Below, one piece after another: positions 22,926 through 34,737 of a DNA stretch of 42,483 nt. Under the pieces are notes generated by a model. It was not told the DNA's origin and made no database searches. It saw nothing but the letters and a program-made list of their open reading frames with translations. The stretch is from Antrodiella citrinella (Eukaryota > Basidiomycota > Agaricomycetes > Polyporales > Steccherinaceae): positions 1-42,483 of the forward strand of contig SGPM01000245.1 of NCBI GenBank assembly GCA_004802725.1, in the 5' to 3' direction. Both the position numbers and the translations under genes were made by a program. Positions within the stretch are counted from its first letter, which is position 1. The number at the start of each line of letters is the position of its first letter.

Positions 22926-23824
22926 TCATGAGCTTTCTCGTTTCTCCCTCTCCATCCGCCCTTCCGCCTCCAACTCCCGCATCGCAGCCTCTGCCCAACC
23001 TGAAAACCCTCGCTCCCTGAAGGCAGTTGTCAACCGTTCCTCGGCAGACGGCCACGACCATTGAGTCGCTACTGCTCCAAGGTAAGAATCTGGAGCATTA
23101 GCATCCCAGTCTTGCGGGTTGTCTTCAGGTTTGGGAGAACGGTGGATTCGGGAAGATAGACCCGGCATGTAGGTGATGATAGCCTGCCGCATCCGATGTG
23201 CAAACTCTTCCGTCTACTGAAGATTGTCAGCTCTCTGAATATGAAAAAGTCGTCGTGAAACACACATCCTGTACACCCATAGCGAGCTTAATTCCCCAAA
23301 CGATAGAGACAGCGCTGGTGGTTACAATCATCGTAGCAATACCGAAAGCCTTCGCAGAATACAGAGCCCCATTGAAATCGTCCTCCGCTCCAACGACCGA
23401 AGCTTCTTGTGCAATTGTGGATGTTTTCGGTCTTGGCGGAGGCGGAAGGGGAGATGTTGTCCTGGTCGACGCGACTGCTCGTGAGGGGACGGTATTTTCT
23501 CCAGAGGTCCTAACTCCACGACGTGGTGGAGGGGCATCCTTTACGGAACGTACTACTGTGCTGGACCACTGTCTGCGCATGAGGACCACAGGAACGGCAA
23601 ATGCGAGCGTAGTAAGTGCCAGCTACTAGAACGCAGAAAATTGGGACCACAATGGCATATTTGTTAGTAAGTGTCACAGAGGATGTAAAATGTGAACGCA
23701 CCAGAGATACTGGGACCCATTTCGGCATTGGTTTTCGATCGTCTTCATGTACCATGTCACTGACTCCTGGGAGTCTGAAGCCAACGGAACAACTCGGTTC
23801 AGTTGTGGGGTTATCTCTGGCCAT
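22926..23824 (-). CDS. Hypothetical two-TM protein
   Basis: Exons 23824-23702, 23622-23266 and 23213-22926 give 255 aa. The family is not recognised by name. Layout: a polar N-terminus containing a PMPKWVPVSL segment; a first TM segment at about 42-56 (LLALTTLAFAVPVVLM); a basic proline-rich loop (about 57-125) with PLPPPPRPK; a second TM segment at about 134-158 (FGIATMIVTTSAVSIVWGI); and a polar C-terminal domain with YMPGLSSRIHR, a NPQDWDA motif and a charged helix ending in EGRMEREKRESS. Two TMs with this layout suggest an organelle inner-membrane or ER protein, but that is inference. The intron at 23623-23701 ends TAGTAG; using the second AG keeps the frame and restores the first TM segment. 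Same strand as its neighbours. Confidence 0.7.
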
Positions 23825-24203
23825 GGTAGATGCGAGCAGTAACAGGCGGCTGGAACAATGAGGGTATGTCCGGATATGTTATCGTATGTCAGTCTAGCAT
23901 AAAGGGACTGTGTGCAAACTGTGTGCGTCGAAGGCAGGAGGCAAGCAGGAGGAAGACGAGAATAGGCGCGCTGTTACAAGAAGCGACATTGAATTTGAAG
24001 CGATATGTGGCCGCCAAGTGGCCGCAAGATATTTCACAAGGACACTTTACAGAAAAGTGCATGCGGCATGTAATGTGTATCATGTAGTGTGCATAGACAA
24101 CAAGTGCAATAATGACGACGATAGAGAAAGTGCACGGCTATAAACACAGCAGCTCATTTTGACGTCCACCCCTCTCCTCCCAAAGTCATGAACAGGTGAA
24201 AGT

Positions 24204-24924
24204 TCATGCCTTTCCAGCGGCCTTGACAGCCTTCCTGACGTGGTCTGTGCGGACCTTTTTCGCCAGCATGACTGTGAATCGCTCGAAGTCGGTCAATGAC
24301 CGTCGCTTCGCGATGGCAGCACGCTTCTGTGCCCAACTCGACTTGGTCCACTTCTCGATGATTCCCTCAGCCTCAATCTGCTTCTTTACTGTTCCTGAGC
24401 CAGCAGCGCGGGGAAGTTTCGTGAGTTGGAGGGGGGTAAGAGTGAGGTGGCGGAAGGGGAATGATTGGCGGGGAACGCCAGTGGTAGGACCGTCGATGAT
24501 CGCCTGTGTGCATGTCCCGTTCATCAGTCGATTCTCTAGACTTTGAACTCTAAGAATGTGCGTACCCGGTTGTGGTCAATGATCTCGCAGATGATGGCAA
24601 TATGTCCTTCATAAGGACCAGACTTGAGGAGGACCACCCGTCCAACCTCGACGAAGCGCTTGAATGTAGAGTCTGCGGCCTGCAAAGAGGATAGAGATGA
24701 TGAGCACACAATCAAATCCCAGGACCTTGGACAATGGAAAGGGAATCGAGTTCCCGGTGGACCCGTTTGGATTCCCAACACCAACACCAACACCACCTGG
24801 ACCTGCATGCCTATGCATCTGTCCATCCGAAGTTCCATCCATCCATCCACCCATTTCTCTCCCACAAATCCAGCATCCACGAGTCCATCGAACTGTCCTG
24901 AACGGTCGCTATACCCACCGACAT
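24204..24924 (-). CDS. RPL14: 60S ribosomal protein L14 (eL14)
   Basis: Exons 24924-24919 (6 coding nt), 24679-24566 and 24503-24204 give 139 aa (yeast L14 is 138). The protein is a structural component of the large ribosomal subunit. Family marks are FKRFVEVGRVVLLKSGPYEGHIA with the KOW-type strand, then IDGPTTGVPRQSFPFRHLTLTPLQL, then VKKQIEAEGIIEKWTKSSWAQK, and a basic end with KVRTDHVRKAVKAAGKA. The assumed first exon encodes only Met-Ser before a 239-nt intron, the usual layout of fungal ribosomal protein genes with a 5'-proximal intron. The start is inferred from phase and from the N-terminal sequence. The intron is rich in simple repeats. Confidence 0.92.
24724..24870. repeat. Microsatellite-like repeats in RPL14 intron 1
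   Basis: Reading the plus strand, the intron contains (CAACAC)n-like repeats at about 24777-24795 and (CCAT)n runs at about 24821-24852, where CCATCCATCCATCCACCCAT is clear. These are simple-sequence tracts within an otherwise ordinary intron. Confidence 0.7.
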
Positions 24925-26017
24925 GGAGTGTGTTCGAGGAACGTCGAAAGTCTTGAGGTCTTGCGTTGATATGGGCGGGCGTCGGGAGGCTGCAGCGTCG
25001 GACTCAAATCGGAGAGCGCCGAAATATTAGGTAATAGACGCTAATTCCAAATTTGGATGAGTAGGTTGGCGGACCGCGGCGGCGACTTGGACGCGTTGAC
25101 GGTGACGTGCCAAGTAGGCGACGCAGACTTCGCATCTTGCCAAGCAGCAACGTCCATACTAGTTCGCATATCACTGGGTCTTTCGGACATTATCTCTGTG
25201 CACATGGCCTGGCAGATGAGCCGCGTGAATTTGTATCACAGGTGGGATACACTTTCTCTCAGCAGTGAAATACGTCTGACGCGATGGTCTAGTCGTGTTG
25301 AAATCCACGCGTGTACGATTGCTGAGGAGGTATGATTTGGTCGCTTCTTTCTGGTCTCTTGCAATAAAGTATCGTTAACAATCGTTAACGACATGCTGGT
25401 GAGTGAAGAGGTTGTCATTCATGAATCAGGTCACGAAGCTTGAACGACGCTCAATGCCAGCATGTTGGAGGTAATTCGTCTCGTTGTGGATGGTGCTGTC
25501 ACAGCCTTATCTCTCAGATGCAATGTTCCGACACCTTGTCGTCTTCCATGGTCTCCAGAGGACCTCCGCTCAATCGCAAGGAAATACCGTGGGTCCTTGG
25601 CTCCTTCTACAATTCTGAAACCGTACTTATGAGTTCAGTAGGATAGGTCATCTTTCGGTGACACATCGTTCTGTGTATTCCACAAGGACACCAGAAATAA
25701 CATCATGCACGCTATGGATGCCGAACATTACGTTACTTTTGAGTCGGAAAATACAAGACTCTGCGTCCATGAGGCTCTACTTGAAGACCTATCTTACAAG
25801 CTTTTCTCAGTCTCTTATCCGACGCGGATAATTTGCCATATGGGCGAAGCTCTTGGCTTGTTTATCTCCACGCTGCCTATTCTGCGGTATTGTTTCCTCT
25901 GAGCGTATAAAATCTGGTGCAAACCTGGTCAAGAAACCTCAGTCGACTCTCGTCTTCGACTACTGGTCTTGGTCTCAATAACCCCCAGCGCTCGAACTTC
26001 CTACCGTACCCACATAG
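24925..26017. other. Intergenic, divergent between RPL14 and fungalysin
   Basis: About 1.1 kb holds both promoters. A TATA box lies at 25906-25912. Near 25370-25391 the unit ATCGTTAAC is repeated twice. No gene is supported; the 65-codon open frame at 25705-25902 (MHAMDAEHYV...) has no visible family signal. Confidence 0.5.
25906..25912 (+). promoter_or_regulatory. TATA box of fungalysin gene
   Basis: TATAAAA lies 106 bp upstream of the start codon at 26018, at the correct distance for a short 5' UTR. It is followed by a C-rich stretch before the start codon. This suggests a strongly regulated rather than housekeeping promoter, as expected for a secreted protease. Confidence 0.65.
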
Positions 26018-28208
26018 ATGCAGTTCAACAAATTCTTCAACTCGATTCTGCTCGCGGTTCTCTATGCCTCTGCTGTTGAGGCTTCGCCTTTGGTCCCAGG
26101 TGCCAAACTTGCCACCCACCGGGTCCGAGAAGTCAGCACTGACTTCAAGGTTGAGACTTTCCACCCCGAGTCTGCTTATCAGGTTCGTTTCGCGGTGGTG
26201 TCGAATATCATCGTTGCACTGCTCATGTCTTTTGTAGACTTTCGGAACTGGTGTTGACCATCCTCTGCGCAAGCGTGAGGACGCCACCGTCGGAGACGCG
26301 GCTATTGCCTTCGTCGAGTCTCATCTCGGCGTCAAATCCCACAACATTCAGATCAAGTCCACTGCTGAGACCTCAGAGACTAAGCACGCTTACATCCAGC
26401 AAAAGCTGAACGGTGTTCCGTTCGCCAACGCGGTTGCCAATGTTGCTTTCAACAAAGACGACAAAGTTGTAGCTTTCGGTAACTCATTCGTGAAGCCCAG
26501 TCAGTGACCTTCATTTTCCCTCCTGTGAGGCTAATCAACTGAATTCTTTTTTCTAATAGCCAAGGTTGCCGCGTCCACTCCTTCGATCCAGATTACAGAC
26601 GCCATCGCGACCGCTGAGAAGAAGTTGAACGGCAAGTTCGACGCCGAGAATTTTCCTGCCCCAACTCTTGAGTACCTTGCCAAGCAAGACGGCAGCGTAG
26701 CTCTCACGCACGTCTTCCAAGTGCGCAATGAGGACGCCAACACGTGGTATGAGGCGTTCGTCGATGCTCACACCGGCGAGCTTGCCTCTGTCACCGATTT
26801 CCGGGCTGAGGCTGCTGTACGCTTCTCTTCATCAAATAGCATTGATGGTCGCTGCACTGACTCGGCTATTTTTAGTATCGTGTCCTCCCGATTACCAGCG
26901 AGATCTTGACCGACGGGTTCCAAACCTTGGTCGATCCCCAAGATACGACTGCGTCACCCCAGGGATGGCACAGCGACGGTACCACCAGTACCACTGCTAC
27001 AGCGTCAGTCCATCTATATTTTTGCTCTGACATCATGCTTAGTATTTCTTGACGATCAGTGGAAACAACGCGGTAACCTTCAAGGGTAGCCAATCGGCTA
27101 CTACCTCTCAATCCGGGACCGGCCTTCAGTTCATCTTCCAGCAAAATCCCAACGCCTCACCGACAACTCAAGTTAACCTCGACGCAGCTCGTACCAACGC
27201 GTTCTACATCGTCAACACCGTGCACGATATCTCGTATAAATACGGCTTTACCGAGGCTACGTTCAACTTCCAGAACAGCAACTTTAACAAGGGCGGGAAG
27301 GGTAATGACCGTGTCACCGTCTCGGTCCAGGACAAGAGCGGCACTGACAATGCCGATTTCACGACCCCTCCCGATGGGCAGAGCGGAGCTATGAGGATGT
27401 TCTTGTGGGACATCACGAGCCCTGAGAGAGACGGTGCTCTTGAAAATGATATTGTCACGCACGAGGTACATTTCTCTTGACTCCCATTTATTTGTTTTAT
27501 TGATCATGCGGGATTGTAGAACACTCACGGTATCACCAACCGCCTAACGGGTGGGGGAACTGGACGTTGTCTCCAAGCCACTGAAGCTGGCGGTTTGGGG
27601 GAGGGATGGTCAGACGCGTTCGCTGAGTAAGTCCCCACCCTCTGATTTTAGCAGAAAGCGGTTTGTTCAAATCAGGTCTGTTTTAGATGGTCCGAACACA
27701 CGTCTGCCGCCATATCGGACTACATTATGGGGCAATATGTCAACAACGGTGCTGGAATTCGTAGCCACTCCTACTCCACCTCAGCGACGAATAATCCCCT
27801 CCGGTATTCATCGGTTGCTACACTCAATGAGGTGCACGATATCGGCGAGGTTTGGGCTAATATTCTGCATAATGTCTATGCTGCCCTCGTAGGCGTCCAC
27901 GGGTTCTCTACCACTGCCCACACCGATCCTACGTGCGTCACCCTTCTCTTGGAATTAGCGGTACATACTGACGTTGTTACAGCGGCCCCGAAGGAAACAT
28001 CGTCTTCCTCCACCTCTTCATCGACGCCCTTTCCCTGCAGCCTTGCAACCCTACTTTGCCTACCGCTCGCGATGCCTGGATCCAGGCTGACGTCAACAGG
28101 TACAATGGCGCGAACAAGTGCACGCTCTGGAAAGCCTTCGCCAGTCGTGGGTTGGGCCAGAACGCGAAGAATCACAAAGACGACACTACTGTTCCCGCTG
28201 GCTGCTAA
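26018..28208 (+). CDS. Secreted M36 fungalysin metalloprotease
   Basis: Eight exons: 26018-26182, 26238-26499, 26560-26816, 26876-27003, 27060-27465, 27520-27626, 27687-27932 and 27983-28208. They give 598 aa, the usual length for preproenzyme M36. A signal peptide ends near residue 22 ([16 protein letters not shown]). An FTP-type propeptide with Q-A/N-A-V-A-N-V-type strands follows to about 228. The catalytic domain starts near 229. The zinc site is H405-E-N-T-H409, with E434 in GEGWSD as third ligand; all are present. The HE/NTH motif is split by an intron between E406 and N407. The end [21 protein letters not shown]...[21 protein letters not shown] is typical of the family, with conserved cysteines. 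The enzyme degrades extracellular protein. Everything needed for activity is present. Confidence 0.95.
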
Positions 28209-31193
28209 ACAGTTTTCATACCCTCCATTCCTGTCGCTCTGAAATCGCTATTTCTCTAGCTTCTCAAGGTCTAGATTTTTGAAGGTCTTACTTCCGTTCA
28301 TTCATCAACTGCTTTGTATTCTTGTGTTTCCTGGAATGTACGAGCTGTGGAGTACTGTACACGCTGTATCACTAAGCTCGAATCTCAAATCAAACTGCTT
28401 CATGTCCTCGTTAAACCAGGAAGCTCGGCGCGACTATCCATTTTGAGAAAGCTATATCTGCCGCTCAGTATGTGGCAGGAACGCATTGTATGAGATCCAC
28501 GTGATGTTTATCACGGGTACTCGCTCCGCAGGTAGTTATCTCAGGCTACTCGCCGTCAAGCGATAGGTTTTCACAACGCTGGCAGTTTTAAGCTACTAGC
28601 TAGTCGGGTTGGCAAGGGTTCTGGATGACGACCGACGGAGCTGTAGGAGCCCTCAGGGTCTCTTTCGCCACAGGAGATTCTAGAGGAGATTGCTACTCTG
28701 CCGCCGTTCACCGTTTCCCTACTAGTAGTGTCTGATCATGACCGGTTCACGCACGGGTTCAACAGTACTGCTCGCTACCGAATAGAATATCGTTCGGGTT
28801 CTTGGAGTTCCTGAAGTATGTCATACAACTGGTCGGCCGAGCGAACGTCGTGCGAGTCAAGGTATAGTGGTGAAACACATCTGAACGGCAGACATTAGGA
28901 TAGAATTCACTTCAGCACTGGTTCCATGCATTGAACTGTAGACAGGTTCGATATATAGCGGGTGACTTCATTCTGCTTACTCTCTTGCGATCAGAGTCAA
29001 GTTTGTGTGCGGGGCGTTGCTGCTTACCCGCGGCGCTACTAGTTGTACCTGACGGCGTCGGCGACCATATACATTGTGGTTCTATGATCGGTTGCGATGT
29101 ACGTGTGAGCTCGATGGATACTCTGCTATATTGTTCACGCTCACCTCGATCATGTTATGTTTTCACGGAGAAAACAAAACATACGTTCCCATAAACGCGG
29201 TCTCGTAGGTATGGATCAGCCACTACCCTGGTTATGTCGTCTTGTTCCCGCGATTTGTCCGCGACCATTGATTCTTATGTCTACGCCTGCGATGACTGAA
29301 TTGTGTACGGCATTGACCAGGGTTTGCGCTTTGCTGCTAAGCAATCAGGGAGCGTGGCTTGAGTGAGGCTGGCAGCACCCTAGCATGCTGCTGCACACGC
29401 ACAACTTCTTGCGGTGTAATCGGATTTTTGTCGTGGGCAGCAGGGTCGTCCTACTTACTGCGTATGGTGGCGGGGAGTAGATACCACGGCGCACGCATTG
29501 AGGTAGAGTCTCACAATCGCGCGCCCAAGCTTGAGTGCTTCGACTCGCATTCGGGCGAGATATCTTCTCACAGTTCTCAAACTGCCTCGTTTTCCTGTCA
29601 CGAATGTATTCTTGTCAACTTAAACTTACACTGACGGCGGGAAAACCACTCACTATTAAGCAGTTCTGACAGGTCGCACGGGGGAGCCTTCTAGCATCTG
29701 ACATGTGTTCGCGTACATCACGTCGTATTTCCAACCTAAGTACAACTTCGTCTTCGAACCGTTGGAGTTGCTTTGAACACGGTATGGCATTGCTGTAGAA
29801 CCTTCACCGGTCACACCAAATTTCTCCGCCATCAGTCTACGTGAGCTGCGGCCAGAAGGCGATGGAGTCATCACATTGAGCCACACAAAGATGGTACGTC
29901 ACTTACGACCTGTCTTTCCACAAGCTCCTTCACATCGTCACACCTTCACACCGGACGGCATATGTTCATCTGTACGGGACAGTACGGCAGATAATTGACC
30001 ACCACGATAGCGAATCCGAGGCTTCAGTGAAAACTATCAGCAAGGGTCGCAGATGAGCAAAATATCGTAACTTGCAGTTTATCCAGCACGCAATTTTCCG
30101 AGTGACTCGGAAGAACATGGATGCGGTTGCTAGGACGTGCATCTGAAACAGATGGGATAACAGGCCACGGGCCTCGACGACGTCGATGGGCTGGATGTAG
30201 TGATGTATCCTAGGAGGCTAGGAGGCTAGGACCTGTAGGCTAAATGATGTCTGTTTCTCGTGGCAGAGGTTTGTGGCGTCGAATTATGGCAGCGATTGGC
30301 TGCACTAGCGGCCGAATAACAGTGTATGCATATGCCTACAGAAGTCGTGTAGACATGAGTACTTTAAAATGTGTCCACGGAAAACCGAAGAAGTTTCTTC
30401 AGGCCGAGGCAATGACGGAATGCCTGTGAAGAGGCCATCTATATGAGCGATGCATGCATATGGTGGCTATTGCAGACGGGCCAGCGAAGTTTGTGAAACG
30501 TTTGAAACGGCGCCCTGTATCGTGAATTGCAATCTGAATACCGGCTTTGGTGTGGTACGTACCGAGTCACATTATTTTTTCGACCGGTAGAACAGTTGCT
30601 GACCTTGGACACAACATTGAAGCTTATATTGAAGGCTGACCACTGTGCATAAGTATGGATATTACATCGTTTATGTCCCAATTTCATGTTGCTGAACGGA
30701 GAGCAACATACATACAACGAAGATGCACGAGTCTCATAGCACGATGTTTCGATGATCGAGGAGGCACACGAAATAGCTTCACGGGAAGGTTTTCTTGATT
30801 CCGGGTCGTTCTTGTCGATTTCGTCGGTCCTCTCCGATCACAGAAATTTGCCTCCCTTGATTTGCGTGGTCGGTGGTGATTATGGCGAGGCAGTGACGGC
30901 ACTGTGCTCTAAGCGAGATTCGGTCGTATGGGTGCAGCTGTTGTGCAGCTGCCAGTGTGGGCTCTTTAACAAACCCATAGTAAAAGGACACAGGACACTA
31001 GTAGGACCCTGCAATGGTTCAAAGTATATTGCTCACCAAGAACACTACACAGATAGCTCTAGAAACTATCATAACGGAAGGACACTGACAATGGGATTTG
31101 TCCTCGCTGTGTGACTTTTAGCGCTTATCTCGCGTGGCATATGCGTGGATCATCTGGTCACGGTTGTCCTTTGGCCACGAACTCTAGATCACC
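28209..31193. other. 3-kb region without recognisable gene
   Basis: Many short open frames, none with a known domain. The only protein-like stretch I note is on the minus strand at 29656-29886 (EKFGVTGEGSTAMPYRV, then KTKLYLGWKYDVMYANTCQ); it has no start/splice context I can defend. A short tandem repeat of CTAGGAGG lies at 30210-30229. The right end must contain the promoter of the roadblock gene. Confidence 0.45.
30210..30231. repeat. Short CTAGGAGG tandem repeat
   Basis: CTAGGAGG occurs twice followed by a partial third copy (CTAGGA). Its meaning is unknown; it lies in an otherwise featureless region. Confidence 0.7.
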
Positions 31194-31720
31194 ATGTCGG
31201 CGTCGCTGAAGAGTCTTCCTTCAAATCCTGCTTTCACTTTGCCACAATCCAACGATGTCCAGGGGACAACGTCGGCTTCGGGTCCCCATATTCCTGCAGA
31301 GTTCGAGCAGACACTCACACTCTTGACCTCACATCGATCTGTCCTCGGGTACTTGCTTTTGTCGCGAAGCCAGCCTGTGTCTATTATCAGGCATTCTGGT
31401 GTCGTCTTCGAAGGTGAACAGGGACGCAAGTACGCTCATGCTGTTGGCAGAATAGTCGAGACAGTGCAGGCGGGTTTGGAGGAAGTTGCAGGAGAATCCA
31501 CGGACACGGTGTGTATATGCTCGTGTCTCCATCTACAGATGATTGAACATTGATCTTGTTCACTTCAGGACGAAATACGATTCATGAGGATACGGACGAA
31601 ACGCCATGAGATTATGATCTCGCCTGGTGCGTATTTTCAACTTGAGGGATTGCATGTGTTCACCACGAATTTGCAGACGAGCGATTTCTGCTCGCTGTGC
31701 TCCATGATCCAACATCATAG
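31194..31720 (+). CDS. Roadblock/LC7-domain protein (dynein light chain type)
   Basis: Exons 31194-31508, 31569-31626 and 31677-31720 give 138 aa. The product matches the Roadblock/LC7 fold: an N-terminal helix with EFEQTLTLLTSHRSVLGYLL, a strand with VSIIRHSGVVFEG, a second helix with YAHAVGRIVETVQAGLEEV, and the ending DEIRFMRIRTKRHEIMISPDERFLLAVLH. Members are light chains of cytoplasmic dynein (DYNLRB) or LAMTOR/MglB-type regulators. The canonical TKRHEIMI ending favours the dynein light chain. The N-terminus is about 30 residues longer and Ser-rich compared with the roughly 96-aa core. The start at 31194 has a good context (ACCATGTC). Confidence 0.88.
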
Positions 31721-33182
31721 GTTGTGAAATTCGGAGAACGTTGGAATCCTCTTGCGCCCCCATTCGCTGTCGTGTTCCAATATGACTGTGCCTCCAAATT
31801 GCACCTTGCGGATACCAATATGCGATTCTCTAGCCCATCCAGCGACCATTTTCACTCCAACTTATTCCCCATGATCCGTGATACCCAATGTATTCTAACA
31901 TGATCAGTTGTCCTCTGCCTGTCGTCGACGTCAATGTCTCTCCTGACTCGGACACCCGAGTTTGAGTAATCTATTTCCGCACCCTCTGACATTCCCAGGT
32001 AAGGTACAGTGGGTACCTTGAGTGCTATTAGCATTAGTGGCGCTTCATCGAGGCCGCCCTTTTCGTGATATTATATTGAATCAACGAACGCTGTCCTGCG
32101 CCACAGTCACGACATAAGTAACGCTTCCTCCGTGGATGGAGGTTCCTGGGGTCCCGCACGCTGACAAGAGATCAAGATCTGAGCAGTTGGCGGGTCGCCC
32201 ACAGTGTTACGTAAACTCTGAGCCCGACACACACCTAACAGGAAACGTCGCGCCCTTGCGCTTCTTGGCAACCATGTCCTGCTGATAAGATGGTGATCTT
32301 AACGGCTTCAACAACGAGCAGAAAAGCATAAAGAAACGGTCTTCTGGTTGAAAGAATGCACTGCGTAATTTGCTTTGATGGCAACCTTGGTCGCGGGACT
32401 CGCATCGACCTCTGATTGGTTCGTGATCTGGGGTACAGGTGCCCACTGCCCGGCGGATTTTGTAGGTCACTGCGCCTGGTTATCAGTCGTATCTAACTGG
32501 CAACACGTCGTCTTCTTCGCAGGGCATTTCGGCATACATTCGCTCTTTTCCAGACCTAAGCCAAACCAGCAACGACCTCCGGCTGGCGTCCGACATCTCC
32601 GGCGTTACTTTCGCTCAGATGCGAGCCCTGGTGGTGGCGGCGGGCCAGGCGCACCCCCGCCAACAATGTGGTCGAGCGGGTACACCTTTTTGGCGGGCCG
32701 ATATAGTTGCTGGAGAAACCTCCGCTGCCCTGACTATCATTTACTTCAAAGCACTGCGACGCCGCAGAACAGTGTGAAAACCTGTGGGAGCTTCGTCTTC
32801 AAATAATCATAAACGAAGGGATTGACAAGTCACCGTCTGGTGAAGATTTTAGCGCGATACCGTCCAGACGGGGATGCTGGACCACAATGGGAAGTGAATA
32901 TTAGAGTGTTTTGTGTTTCCACTAGCTGATTACGTGTTCCATCCCAGCGAGTTTCTAGCAGCACAGTTGCACGCGCTCTCTCTTCACTCGGATCTCCAGA
33001 TTCAGGCCTCTTCCACCGACAAGTCAAAAGGGTCTTTCGTGAAACGGTCATAATAATGGACTCTTGAGGCTCCAGCGTCTTCCTTGCATCCCTTTCGTTG
33101 ACCCACTTGGGTCTACTCGATTCCTCTCCACAGTCTATTTCAACATCGTTGCATCTACTCTTCCCGACGCGCGTTGCCCACA
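31721..33182. other. Intergenic between roadblock and Zn2Cys6 genes
   Basis: About 1.5 kb. A plus-strand GC-rich open stretch at 32471-32806 encodes a glycine/proline-rich peptide with GGGGGPGAPPPTMW, but it has no start, splice or family evidence. A minus-strand stretch at 31852-32034 is also unsupported. The part next to 33183 is the promoter/5' UTR of the regulator gene. Confidence 0.45.
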
Positions 33183-34737
33183 ATGACTGTCGGCAGGGAG
33201 CTCTCGTCTGACGGCCAAGTCCCCTTCATTGCGACTTCCATACTTCACGGCTTCGCGTCCTCGGACAGAAAGCCCGTGCTCTCCCGCCTCTCGACCGGGG
33301 AGGCACTGAAAATTATCGAACCTCGCTTGGTCGATCACTCTGCCCCACCTGCATCTGGTTCCGGGATGGCCACGATGTCTCCCATTCCCGCGGCCGAGCC
33401 TTCGGTCGACGATGGCGCGTCCTGGAACCTCGTTCCTTACGACGTGCCTTGGGGTCAAGACTACTATCAGTACAAGCAAGGTACCCTCCCCGGTCCCGAC
33501 GGGGCTTGCCTCTTCCTGCGTTCACCGACGCCAGTGGAGAAGCGGAGGACCTTACAGGCTTGTAAGATGTGTCGAGAGCGCAAGGCTAAGGTGAGCACCC
33601 TCTTCCAACCGCTATATACGATGCAATTGACCAAAGTTCTCATATTCACCAGTGCAGCGGTGATAAACCCAACTGTACTCGTTGCCTTGCTCGAGGCTAT
33701 CTTTGCCAATACATCCCCGACACGAAGAAGATCAGGCCTGCGAAAGCGGGACCGCTTCGTCTCAAGGGATCCCGCTCGTTGTCGCACCCGTATCAACGGC
33801 GTGATAGTGACTCTCTCAGTGTCGCGTCTAGTACGGATTTCTCCGAGTACTCGTCGTACTCTTCGGCGTCGTCATCGGCTTCCTACTTCTCGCCGAAGGA
33901 GGAAGAGTTGGAGTTTCCACCCGCGGTCTTGCTTTCGCAGCTTCAGTACCCGGAGGAAGAGGATGTGTCGAAGGACGTCGTCAAGAATATGGTGCCTCAT
34001 CCTAGGGGTGCGTATCTACCGCCATACGAGTACACTCCTTCGCAAGACTATCACGTGCACGAGCGGCCTCCTCTGTCTGCGACGTCGACTACCTCCTCCT
34101 TGTCCTTCTGGAGTGGGTATGAGTCGCCTCGACCTGCTGCACAGACGTTGGCGCCTATTCCCATACCTTCGTTCCATGCGCCTCGTCCACTCCGCTACTC
34201 GCAGTCCTTGCCCTTCCTTCCTTCGTCGGAGCGTCGCGTTCCCTGCCCAGCTGATGTGATCAATAGACCTCGTTCCGCCGAGCCTGCTGTTGAGACCGTT
34301 GTTGCCACTACGGTCGACCCCCGAGTCCTGACACAACAGCCTGGGAACCCGGTCTACCATGCCGCACAGGAAGTCGCACCCGAGGAATACGTCGCAGAGC
34401 AGATGCACCCATGGTCAGTTCTATTCAGCGCATATACTTAGACCGCTTTCTGATCTTTCTGCTATCTAGGCATATGCAGAACGCGCCTACTGATCATAGT
34501 GCGGCGATGCAGGAGGGAGCGCTTCTGATGCAGCAATACTGCAACATCTCCCCTGTCACGCCATACGCACAGTCCCACCCGGTCGAGGCCCCGTCCTACC
34601 AACACGTCGAACCTCACCAAGTCCACGTTCAGTACCACGTTGCCATCCCGCAGCAAATGCAGCTCCAGTACCCACAGCCCTCGTCTGGTACCTACGGGTT
34701 CCCTTCATTTGTTGTGGCTTCGCCCTCGTTTGTCTAG
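33183..34737 (+). CDS. Zn2Cys6 (Gal4-type) transcription factor
   Basis: Exons 33183-33590, 33653-34413 and 34470-34737 give 478 aa. The DNA-binding cluster is internal, not N-terminal: C127-x2-C130-x6-C137-x6-C144-x2-C147-x6-C154, i.e. ACKMCRERKAK joined to CSGDKPNCTRC across the first intron. A basic segment (KKIRPAKAGPLRLKG) follows. It is followed by a Ser-rich tract (TDFSEYSSYSSASSSASYF), an acidic segment, Pro-rich regions, and a Gln/His/Pro-rich C-terminus (VHVQYHVAIPQQMQLQYPQ). No fungal-TF middle homology domain is visible. The layout suggests a transcriptional activator or repressor with intrinsically disordered flanks. Targets are unknown; no local cluster links it to a pathway. 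Confidence 0.88.

Noticed and set aside
29656..29886. Minus-strand 76-codon frame with protein-like composition
   Set aside because: No recognisable domain, and no exon structure that I could defend.
32471..32806. Possible Gly/Pro-rich protein frame
   Set aside because: Two overlapping frames look equally open and neither has start, splice or family support.
33174..34259. Unspliced 361-codon reading of the transcription factor
   Set aside because: Reading through the intron loses the second half of the zinc cluster; the spliced frame restores all six cysteines.
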